This document shows positions 1 through 7,063 of a stretch of 64,000 nt of DNA, in pieces. How positions within the stretch are numbered: the stretch's first letter is position 1; the number at the start of each line of letters is the position of its first letter. Source of the DNA: Rhodopirellula islandica (GTDB lineage: Bacteria > Planctomycetota > Planctomycetia > Pirellulales > Pirellulaceae); contig NZ_LECT01000046.1 of the NCBI RefSeq assembly GCF_001027925.1, forward strand, positions 43,501 through 107,500, in the 5' to 3' direction. The notes beneath the pieces were generated by a model. That model saw nothing but the letters and a program-made list of their open reading frames with translations. It searched no databases and was not told where the DNA came from. The translations under genes and the position numbers were made by a program.

Positions 1-390
1 GCGTACCTGTTTCGAATTCGAATCACCGACGTTTTGAAAGAGGCGGGGTTGGATTTGTCGGTCGAAGAATCCTCGATCTTGATGGTGCTTCATGAAGCCG
101 GTGAGCCGCTTCGCACGGGAGACTTTGCGAAACTGGTGATGCGTGACATCACCACCGTGACCCGGCAGGTGGATGGCTTGGTCAAAAAACGATTGGTCTC
201 GCGAGAACGTGATCCCAATGATGGTCGAGCGGTTCTGATTTGCCCGACCGCCAAAGGGACGAAGCAAATGGAAAAGTTGATGCCGCTGGCGGAAGCTCTC
301 CGGCAGCGATTGAAATCTGGAATCAGTGTCCAGCAATGGAGCACCACCATCCGGACGATGCAGCGGATGCAAGAGAACTTGATCGAATGA
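1..390 (+). CDS. MarR family transcriptional regulator (5' end outside window)
   Basis: This is a winged-helix DNA-binding repressor of the MarR type. The frame is open from base 1 and an in-frame TTG at 34 is internal to the fold, so the true start lies upstream of the window. The visible part has the recognition-helix region (DITTVTRQVDGLVKKRLVSR) followed by the wing (RDPNDGRAVLICPTAKG), typical of MarR proteins, and a C-terminal dimerisation helix. It ends 45 bases before the probable start of the metallo-beta-lactamase gene on the same strand, so the two are likely co-transcribed, which suggests it controls that gene. The ligand cannot be read from sequence. Confidence 0.85.
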   Translation, partial: AYLFRIRITDVLKEAGLDLSVEESSILMVLHEAGEPLRTGDFAKLVMRDITTVTRQVDGLVKKRLVSRERDPNDGRAVLICPTAKGTKQMEKLMPLAEALRQRLKSGISVQQWSTTIRTMQRMQENLIE

Positions 391-435
391 AGTTGCGAGT
401 CGATGAACCCATCACCCCCTTTGGAGAAAAGCCCA

Positions 436-1809
436 ATGAATCGAACACGAAACGCACTGTTTGCTGCGAAGTTGTTAGCGGTGGTCTTGCTTGGGGCCGC
501 ACCCGTGGTCGCGCAGGAGAACGCAGCGACGGCAAAGCTGAGGCAGCAATCCAAACAGTTTGAAGAAGAGATCGTTCATGTTTCCGACAACGTCTACATC
601 GCGGTGGGATACAGTGTTTCGAACGTCACGATGATCGAGGGCGACGATGGAGTCGTGATCATCGACACAGGCATTTCGCTGGACGATGCCAACCGGATCG
701 TGGCAGAGTTTCGCAAACTCAGTGACAAGCCGGTCAAGGGAATTGTTTTCACGCACTCCCACGGCGATCACACGAACGGAGCGGCAGCGTTCTTTGGGGA
801 AGAGCGACCACAGATCTGGGCTCACAAAAACTTCGGCAGTGAAGCCCAACCGTTGGTTGCCGGTGGCGTGACATTTCAAAGCGTTCGAGGTGCACGTCAG
901 GCTGGTTTCAAGCTGCCACCCGAGCAGCGTATCAACAACGGCGTCGCACCCGTTCGGTATCCCAAACGAGGTGGTCAAGCTTTCGCATCGCGAGCGGAAA
1001 CCAAGCCGACTCACTTTCTGGAAGAGGACCGTCAAACGATCGAGATTGCAGGTGTCGAACTTGAACTGGTTTCGTCTCCTGGCGAGACCAACGATCAGTT
1101 GTTCGTCTGGTATCCCGCTGGAAAGGCGTTGTTTGCCGGCGATAATTTCTACCGATCGTTTCCGAACTTGTATGCCATCCGTGGGACTCCCAATCGCAGC
1201 GTGCGTTTGTGGGCGGAGAGTCTTGGCAAGTTAGCGGCCAACGATGCGGATGTGTTGGTTGGTGGTCACACCAAACCGATCCTCGGAGCCAGCAAAGTCA
1301 AGCAAGTCTTGGAAGACTACCGCGATGCCGTTCAGTTCATTCACGACAAAACCGTCGAAGGAATGAACCAAGGAATGACGCCAGACGAATTGGTCGGCTA
1401 TGTCCAGTTGCCGGAAAACCTAGCCAGCAAAGATTACTTGCAGCCCTTCTACGGGCATCCTGAATGGGGCGTCCGCAGTGTCTTCAACGGATACTTTGGC
1501 TGGTACGACGGCAACCCATCGAACTTGTTTCGTTTGTCACCGCGAGCGGAAGCGGAGCGAGTTGCCCAATTGGCCGGAGGGCCTGACAAACTGTTCGCTG
1601 TCGCGAAGGCTGCGTTGGCTGACGATGACAACCAATGGGCAGCACAGCTTGCCGATCATCTGTTGGCGATCGACGGTGATTCGGCCGATGCGAAAGTGTT
1701 GAAAGCCGATGCGTTGAGCAAACTCGCTGGCGGAATGGTCAACGCCACTGCGAGAAACTACTACCTCACCGTTGCTCGCGAACTTCGTGAAGAAGCCGCG
1801 GCGAAATAG
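436..1809 (+). CDS. Secreted alkylsulfatase-like metallo-beta-lactamase hydrolase
   Basis: The protein has a metallo-beta-lactamase fold with the metal site H107-S-H-G-D111-H112-TNG, and a later GGHTKPI segment. After the catalytic domain comes a helical region (DYRDAVQFIHDKTVEGMNQG onward, then PFYGHPEWGVRSVFNGYFGW) that matches the dimerisation domain of SdsA1/linear alkylsulfatases. These enzymes release sulfate from alkyl sulfates, often in the periplasm. The usual C-terminal SCP2-like domain is missing: the protein ends at 457 aa. I chose ATG 436 rather than 403 because it is preceded by GGAG and immediately opens a signal peptide ending near VVAQ. The substrate is an inference; related enzymes act on other esters. 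Confidence 0.83.
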   Translation: MNRTRNALFAAKLLAVVLLGAAPVVAQENAATAKLRQQSKQFEEEIVHVSDNVYIAVGYSVSNVTMIEGDDGVVIIDTGISLDDANRIVAEFRKLSDKPVKGIVFTHSHGDHTNGAAAFFGEERPQIWAHKNFGSEAQPLVAGGVTFQSVRGARQAGFKLPPEQRINNGVAPVRYPKRGGQAFASRAETKPTHFLEEDRQTIEIAGVELELVSSPGETNDQLFVWYPAGKALFAGDNFYRSFPNLYAIRGTPNRSVRLWAESLGKLAANDADVLVGGHTKPILGASKVKQVLEDYRDAVQFIHDKTVEGMNQGMTPDELVGYVQLPENLASKDYLQPFYGHPEWGVRSVFNGYFGWYDGNPSNLFRLSPRAEAERVAQLAGGPDKLFAVAKAALADDDNQWAAQLADHLLAIDGDSADAKVLKADALSKLAGGMVNATARNYYLTVARELREEAAAK

Positions 1810-2068
1810 AGGGTCCAGGTTTTCACGACGCGACGCGGTTTCGGCAACTTCGCAATTGCCGAAGCTGCGTTTCGCTTTGATCCCGCGGTTGATTTGCTAT
1901 GCTTTCGGCCCTCCAAGACACAAGACAATTCTCGGTCTGGAGGAATTGAGATTTGGGGCAATCAATCGGTCTTCGTGAGGATCGTTCCTCGGCGTCGAGG
2001 TTTGATCCGTTTGATTGTCCGACCTGCTTCTACGCTGACCTGTTTTTTACACTGAGAGCCCGCATCTT

Positions 2069-3112
2069 GTGAGTCCGCCGCCACCGCTTCCCATGTTGAT
2101 CACCGGCATTGCTGGTGTGCCAGGGTACAACGCGTTGCACTACTTTCGGTCGTTGTACGGTGATCAGGTCATCGGCATTCGTCAGCCATCGATGTGGCCG
2201 TTGGTCGGTGAGGGGATTGTCGCTTGCGATGTCGAGGACGCGGATCAAGTCAATGCATTGTGGGCGAAGTACCGGTTTGCAAGCTTGTTGAACTGTGGCG
2301 GAAGTTGTCGGTTGAAGTCGTGCGAGCTGGATCCGGAAATGGCTCATCGCGTCAACGTTACCAGCACGGAAAACATGATCCGAGCGGCGGTTTGCTACCA
2401 CGCGCAGGTCATTCATTTGTCCATCGACTTGGTCTACGCTGGTCGTGAGGACCGGGGGTACCACGAACATGATCCGCCCGACCCAGTCACGGTGTACGGG
2501 GCGAAGATGGTCGAGGCGGAACAGGTCGTGCGCCGCTCGAGGCCGGATGCGTGCCTGCTGCGAATTTCGCTGCCGATGGGGATCAGCTTCAGCGGTCACG
2601 CTGGAGCCATTGATTGGATCTCATCGCGATTCAAGCAAGGCAAGCCGGCCACGTTGTACATCGACGAAGCCCGCACCCCCACCTACACCGACTGCATGAA
2701 CCGGTTGTTTGCTCGGCTGTTGGCACGCCCCATCGAGGGGACGTTTCACGCTGGTGGGACGCGGCGGTTGAGCCTGTATCAGATCGCACAAATTGTTAGC
2801 GTCGTGGGTGGTTACGATCCCGATTGCCTGCAAGGATGCCCGCGGATGGAAGCTGGGCCGATGCCACCGCGTGCCGGTGACGTGACGATGGATTCGTCCA
2901 AGCTAGCGGACGCGATCGGGTGTGAGCCATTCGATCCCTGGCCAGCCGACGATGCACTGGTGCCGACCGATCCAGAATGGCACTACCGGATGGCCAAGCA
3001 GTTTGGCGGCAGCGAATCGGCGGTGCATCGACTGCTGTACTGCAACCCAATTCGCCCCGGGATTGTGCCACCTAGCCGAGACGAGCTTTGGGGCGAGCGA
3101 TTTGGCAAGTGA
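2069..3112 (+). CDS. NAD-dependent epimerase / RmlD-like sugar nucleotide reductase
   Basis: This is an extended short-chain dehydrogenase. The N-terminus has the Rossmann motif in LITGIAGVPGYNALHYF, and the catalytic Tyr-Lys pair is in VYGAKMVEAEQVV. Family members reduce or epimerise nucleotide sugars; the dTDP-4-dehydrorhamnose reductase group is the closest by pattern (short sequence, ARTPTYTDC and FHAGGTRRLSLYQIA segments). No other nucleotide-sugar gene is adjacent, so the pathway is unknown. The listed start is GTG 2069; ATG 2093 (MLITGIAG) is an equally good start because it begins directly at the first beta strand. Neither has a clear ribosome-binding site. The gene ends 79 bases before a repeat element. 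Confidence 0.78.
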   Translation: MSPPPPLPMLITGIAGVPGYNALHYFRSLYGDQVIGIRQPSMWPLVGEGIVACDVEDADQVNALWAKYRFASLLNCGGSCRLKSCELDPEMAHRVNVTSTENMIRAAVCYHAQVIHLSIDLVYAGREDRGYHEHDPPDPVTVYGAKMVEAEQVVRRSRPDACLLRISLPMGISFSGHAGAIDWISSRFKQGKPATLYIDEARTPTYTDCMNRLFARLLARPIEGTFHAGGTRRLSLYQIAQIVSVVGGYDPDCLQGCPRMEAGPMPPRAGDVTMDSSKLADAIGCEPFDPWPADDALVPTDPEWHYRMAKQFGGSESAVHRLLYCNPIRPGIVPPSRDELWGERFGK

Positions 3113-3191
3113 TCTGGTCTGACGGTTGATTGGGCATGGCGGCGCATTGCAGCGTGGAAGCATCCGTTCCTTGGCGAAGCGTTCCCGTTTT

Positions 3192-3320
3192 TAAGCAGGT
3201 CGGCAGGAATGATCGGGCATCACCATGTGAGCCGTTTGGGCGTTAGCCCCGGTTGGACGTGGAAGCAACCACGCTTGCCAAGACATTTCAAATGCCGAAA
3301 GACTCCTGCCAACCTGCTTA
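3192..3320. repeat. Inverted-repeat element whose right end is the stop codon of the next gene
   Basis: A 129-base intergenic element. The left end (TAAGCAGGTCGGCAGGA) is the near-complement of the right end (TCCTGCCAACCTGCTTA). Inside is the core GTGAGCCGTTTGGGCGTTAG. The last three bases, TTA, are the TAA stop of the minus-strand dehydrogenase. The same ends and core recur at 43587-44047, and in weaker form at 6812-6905. Confidence 0.8.
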
Positions 3321-4124
3321 GTTGAGTTGCTTGGCGAGTGTCTCTTCGATGGCCTGGATGATTTGGGCGTTCTTTTCGGCGTCCAGTGCATCGGCGTGGG
3401 GTGGTCCAAACTCTCCGGTGTCGTTGTTGAAGTATTGGCCCGATGCGGTGGCGAATTCGTCGTCCAATGTGGCACGGGTGAGAATCTTCGCTCCGATGTT
3501 GATGTCTTGGCCTGGAACACCGAAAGCTTGCTGGACCATTTTGCTGGCGAGCAAGGATCCCGGGTTCACTGCGATGATCGCCGGGCCGTCGGTGCCGAGG
3601 GAATCTGCCAGACCGCGGGACCACATGGTGAGCGCAAGTTTGCTTTGCGAATAGGCATCCAGGTCACTCAGCAGGCGCTCACCACGAAACGCGTCCATTG
3701 CCACGGGAGATTGAGCGGACGAGGAGAGGTTGATGACTCGGCTGGTTGAATCCATTCGCGGCAACAATCGCTGCGTCAACAGGTACGGTGCGATCGCGTT
3801 GACCACGAACCGAACATCGAGGCCCTCCGGCGAGAGCGGATCGGAGGTCGAGAAGACGCCCGCGTTGTTGATCAGCACGTCCAGATGATCGTGCTTGGCG
3901 GACACGGCCTCGGCCAGCGATTTCACTTCGTTCATGCGGGACAGGTCGGCCACGTAGCATTCGACCACGGCCTCATTGGAAAGTTCCCGCAAGGAGTGTT
4001 CCAATTGCTCGAGTTTCTGGGCATCGCGGCCATGCAGCAAAAGATGGTGGCCGAGGGGGGCCAGCATTTTGGCGGTCGCCAGTCCAATGCCGTCGGTGGC
4101 TCCGGTGATCAGAATGCGTTTCAT
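3318..4124 (-). CDS. Short-chain dehydrogenase/reductase (SDR)
   Basis: A classical SDR oxidoreductase of 268 aa. It shows the cofactor motif TGATDGIG (residues 7-14), NNAG at 86-89, the active-site strand VINLSSSAQ, and the catalytic pair Y158-x-x-x-K162 (YSQSK). Such enzymes reduce carbonyl groups or oxidise alcohols with NAD(P)H in the cytoplasm; the substrate is not predictable here. The frame is open further upstream, but ATG 4124 (MKRILITG) begins exactly at the first beta strand and is the natural start. The TAA stop coincides with the end of the repeat element at 3192-3320. It lies in the same orientation as, and downstream of, the quinone oxidoreductase, with 177 bases between. Confidence 0.85.
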   Translation of the reverse strand: MKRILITGATDGIGLATAKMLAPLGHHLLLHGRDAQKLEQLEHSLRELSNEAVVECYVADLSRMNEVKSLAEAVSAKHDHLDVLINNAGVFSTSDPLSPEGLDVRFVVNAIAPYLLTQRLLPRMDSTSRVINLSSSAQSPVAMDAFRGERLLSDLDAYSQSKLALTMWSRGLADSLGTDGPAIIAVNPGSLLASKMVQQAFGVPGQDINIGAKILTRATLDDEFATASGQYFNNDTGEFGPPHADALDAEKNAQIIQAIEETLAKQLN

Positions 4125-4301
4125 CAGTGACTCATTTCGTGTCGAATTTTGGAAGGGCTTTTTAAGCGATTGGCGGCACCGTTGTTCAACTTCGGTTGGG
4201 AGCAATCCTAGGTCCTCGGTGACTTGATTGACACCCATCGCGGTGTTGCGGTTCACGCGAAAAGCCGTTCCAGGTCCGCTGGCGAGTCTTTTCGCGTTGA
4301 T

Positions 4302-5288
4302 CTAATTCTCGATGACGACTTTGCCCATGGTTTTGCCGCTCTCGAGCCTCGCGTAGGCTTGGCCAGCTTCTTCCAGCGAAAAGTTGGTTTCATCGAGAAC
4401 GGGTTTCAGGTCACCGGACTCGGCGATCTCCGTCAGTTTGCGGAGGATTTCGCCATGCTGTTCCCTGTTGTGGTGGTGCAGCATCGGGATCAACATGAAG
4501 ACGACGTGAAGAGACAAGCCTTTGAAGTGAGCTGGCGTGAGATCCAGTTCGCACATCGAAACGGTCGTCGCAATTTGCCCGTTGAGTGCAGCGGCTTCGA
4601 ACGAGTTGGTCAGGTTGGCTCCTCCGACGGAATCAAACACCACATCGAATCCGGCTCCATCGGTGTGTTTGGCAACGTATTGCTCGACCGACTCGGTTTT
4701 GTAGTTGATGCCCGTCGCACCCAGCTTTTCAATGAGGGCGAGTTGTGGCTCGCCGCCACCCGTGGAGTAAACGTCGGTTCCGAAGTGCTTAGCCAATTGC
4801 AACGCGATGTGTCCAACGCCGCCTGAGCCACCGTGCACGAGGACTTTCTGGCCCGCTTGGATGCCGGCCCGCACCAAGCCTTCGTAGGCGGTGATCGCAA
4901 CGAGTGGCAACGCCGCGGCTTCTTTCATCGACAGGTTCTTGGCCTTGTGCGCGATCAAGTCCGCATCGGCCACGATGTAATCAGCCAAGGTGCCCGGCAG
5001 ATCTGCCAGCCCGCCGGCGCAGCCATAGACTTCGTCGCCAACGGAATAGTTCTGCACACCTTCGCCAACGGCTTCGACGGTTCCGGCGAAGTCCATGCCG
5101 AGAAGGGCAGGGGCGGATGGCGAGAGAGGCAGTTCCTCACCCATTTTGCGAATCATCGTGTCGACCGTGTTCACGCTCGAGGCGGCAATCTTGACCAACA
5201 CGTGGCCCGGTTTGACGGCAGGTTGATCGACTTCGGATGCTTCGAAGGCTGCGTTTTCACCGTAGTTCTTGATCAGCATGGCTTTCAT
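4302..5288 (-). CDS. Zinc-independent quinone oxidoreductase-like alcohol dehydrogenase (MDR family)
   Basis: A 328-aa medium-chain dehydrogenase of the quinone reductase/zeta-crystallin branch. The N-terminal GroES-like domain includes PALLGMDFAGTVEAVGEGV and VGDEVYG. The nucleotide-binding site is VLVHGGSGGVGHIALQLAK. The structural zinc cysteine cluster of true alcohol dehydrogenases is absent, which fits an NADPH:quinone-type reductase. I chose ATG 5288 (MKAMLIKNYG) because family members start there; the long upstream open frame is not protein-like and covers the divergent HxlR gene. The gene is divergent from an HxlR regulator, a common arrangement in which HxlR proteins sense quinones or electrophiles and control such reductases. 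Confidence 0.87.
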   Translation of the reverse strand: MKAMLIKNYGENAAFEASEVDQPAVKPGHVLVKIAASSVNTVDTMIRKMGEELPLSPSAPALLGMDFAGTVEAVGEGVQNYSVGDEVYGCAGGLADLPGTLADYIVADADLIAHKAKNLSMKEAAALPLVAITAYEGLVRAGIQAGQKVLVHGGSGGVGHIALQLAKHFGTDVYSTGGGEPQLALIEKLGATGINYKTESVEQYVAKHTDGAGFDVVFDSVGGANLTNSFEAAALNGQIATTVSMCELDLTPAHFKGLSLHVVFMLIPMLHHHNREQHGEILRKLTEIAESGDLKPVLDETNFSLEEAGQAYARLESGKTMGKVVIEN

Positions 5289-5396
5289 GATTGGTTTCCT
5301 TTGAATTGAAAGTGGCTCGGACGCAATCGCACGATTTCGTTGTTTTCGCGGTCCCGTGACTGTTTGTTTGTCAGTACAGTGTGATAATAGGAGTAG
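5289..5396. promoter_or_regulatory. Divergent intergenic region between quinone reductase and HxlR regulator
   Basis: These 108 bases must hold promoters for both divergent genes and, by analogy with HxlR/quinone reductase pairs, the HxlR operator. The A/T-rich stretch TCAGTACAGTGTGATAATAG (5372-5391) is the most likely site, but I see no convincing perfect palindrome there. The assignment is based on arrangement, not on a recognised motif. Confidence 0.35.
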
Positions 5397-5441
5397 ATGC
5401 CAAACCGGCAAGAACGCACTTTTGAGACACATAGGCACAAA

Positions 5442-5828
5442 ATGGATACCAATGGAAAAGCTCGGCATTTGAACTACGAGCTGCCGGCGTGTCCCGTCGA
5501 AGCGACCTTGGAGCTGATCGGCGGCAAGTGGAAAGGGATCGTGCTTTACTATTTGTTGGTCGATGGACGAGTTCGCTTCAGCGAGCTGAAACGCAAGGTT
5601 GGCTGCGTCACACAGAGAATGCTGACCAAGCAACTTCGCGAATTGGAGAGCGCCGGTTTGGTCAATCGAATCGTCTACGCGGAAGTACCACCGCGAGTGG
5701 AGTACGAATTGACGGAAGAAGGCGAGTCGCTCAAACCCGTTTTGCTGTTGCTGAAGAAATGGGGCGAAAGTCACGCGTTGCAACTGCTGCAGGAACGCGA
5801 AAATCGCAAACCTGTGGAAGCGTCGTGA
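5442..5828 (+). CDS. HxlR family transcriptional regulator
   Basis: A winged-helix regulator of the HxlR/DUF24 family. Hallmarks are [22 protein letters not shown] near the N-terminus, including the conserved redox-type cysteine, then [24 protein letters not shown] and the wing [22 protein letters not shown] 5442 gives 128 aa. ATG 5397 adds 15 residues and has AGGAG only three bases upstream, a poor spacing. Family members often sense quinones, aldehydes or disulfide stress. It is transcribed divergently from the quinone oxidoreductase gene, its most likely target. Confidence 0.85.
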   Translation: MDTNGKARHLNYELPACPVEATLELIGGKWKGIVLYYLLVDGRVRFSELKRKVGCVTQRMLTKQLRELESAGLVNRIVYAEVPPRVEYELTEEGESLKPVLLLLKKWGESHALQLLQERENRKPVEAS

Positions 5829-5930
5829 CCGACGTTTTCCTAGAATGCATCTCCATGAGTTTTATCACGGCATGAACTCAGGTTGAATGCGGGCGATGTT
5901 CGTATCTCGACGACGCTTTCGGTTGCAACC

Positions 5931-5953
5931 GTAGTGGATGAGGCAACGAATCC
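5931..5953 (+). repeat. Short dispersed repeat, single copy of the GTAGTGGATGAGGC family
   Basis: This motif (GTAGTGGATGAGGCAACG followed by AATCC) recurs nearly identically at 31279-31301, and in inverted orientation at 31199-31218 and 31317-31333. It sits in the 179-base gap upstream of the SDR gene at 6008. Its function is unknown. Confidence 0.6.
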
Positions 5954-6007
5954 TTCCGCTTTCCTGAACACCGCACTCTTCTCCCGACCATTCCCAGGAC
6001 AACAGAG

Positions 6008-6814
6008 ATGGATTTAAAATTGAGCGGCAACACCGCTTTGGTCACGGGTGGCGCCAGCGGGATAGGGTTGGCGACCGCGAGGCTGTTTGTGGAAGAAGGT
6101 TGTTCGATTCAGCTTTGGGATGTCTCGCCCAAAGTCGAAGATGCGGCCAGCGAGTTGCGAGAGCTGGGCGTGAACGTCAGCACGCAAGTGGTCGATATCG
6201 TCGATGAACGACAAGTTGAACAGGCGGTCGGTTGCTGCCTCGATCAGCACGGGCGTCTGGATCATGTGGTGCACTGCGCCGCGATCGGGTCGGGGAAGTT
6301 TGGCTTCCCGTTCACCCGTGTCGCCCCGAGTGAATGGAAACGAACTCTGGAGGTCAACGTCATCGGAATGGCCAATGTTGCTGCGGCTTTGGCTCCTCCT
6401 ATGGTTGCTCAACGATCGGGCACGTTTGTGTTTCTGGCATCCATCGCGGGACAGATGGGATCGCAGACCGATCCGCCCTACAGTGCCAGCAAGGCAGCCA
6501 ACATCAACTTTGCCCAGTGCATGGCCAAAGACTTGGCACCGCACAATGTTCGGGTGAACACGGTTTGTCCCGGGATGGTGAAGACGGCCCTGAACCGTTC
6601 GGTTTGGCAGGCTTGGTATGACGGCGCCCCACCACAAGATCGACTTTCCTACGAAGACTGGACGGATCAAAAGATCAAGGACGTGATCCCGCTCGCCCGT
6701 TGGCAAACCAGCGAAGACATCGCCGCGATGATCGTGTTCCTCTCGTCAGAACGAGCCAAAGAAGTGACGGGACAAACCATCAACGTGGATGGCGGTTGCG
6801 TGATGCATTGTTAG
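6008..6814 (+). CDS. Short-chain dehydrogenase/reductase (SDR)
   Basis: A 268-aa classical SDR. The cofactor motif is TGGASGIG (residues 13-20), the catalytic pair is Y158-x-x-x-K162 (YSASK), and the C-terminal motif is VTGQTINVDGGCVM, typical of the 3-oxoacyl-ACP reductase/glucose dehydrogenase-like branch. The usual NNAG is replaced by CAAIG. It is not closely related in sequence to the SDR at 3318-4124. The substrate is unknown. The TAG stop is the first triplet of a degenerate copy of the 3' repeat family (6812-6905). Confidence 0.86.
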   Translation: MDLKLSGNTALVTGGASGIGLATARLFVEEGCSIQLWDVSPKVEDAASELRELGVNVSTQVVDIVDERQVEQAVGCCLDQHGRLDHVVHCAAIGSGKFGFPFTRVAPSEWKRTLEVNVIGMANVAAALAPPMVAQRSGTFVFLASIAGQMGSQTDPPYSASKAANINFAQCMAKDLAPHNVRVNTVCPGMVKTALNRSVWQAWYDGAPPQDRLSYEDWTDQKIKDVIPLARWQTSEDIAAMIVFLSSERAKEVTGQTINVDGGCVMHC

Positions 6815-6905
6815 TCAGGCGGGCAGGAATGATTGTGGACAACCAGGTGACCTGTGGCGAACGCCGAACGGCTCACCTACCCGAAGACTCCTGCATGCTT
6901 GCTTC
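6812..6905. repeat. Degenerate copy of the stop-codon-linked inverted repeat
   Basis: It begins with the TAG stop codon of the preceding SDR gene and reads TAGTCAGGCGGGCAGGAATG, which aligns with TAAGCAGGTCGGCAGGAATG at 3192 and 43587. The core GCGAACGCCGAACGGCTCAC and the right end GACTCCTGCATGCTTGC match the other copies. The ends are only partly complementary here. Confidence 0.6.
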
Positions 6906-7063
6906 AGCCAAGCAAACCGTGGATGGAGCGTCGTTTTGCACAAAATGGCGGGACCAATCACAATCTTGCCCACGATTCATGTCCAATTCTGTTGCGTTCC
7001 GCCATTCCATGGCCGTTCAGTCAACTTGAAACCATTCTCCCACCGAATTCTTTGAGCTGGAAA

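Noticed and set aside
4302..5783. Quinone reductase extended to 493 aa
   Set aside because: The extra N-terminal part lies opposite the HxlR gene and is not conserved in the family; the start at 5288 fits the known fold.
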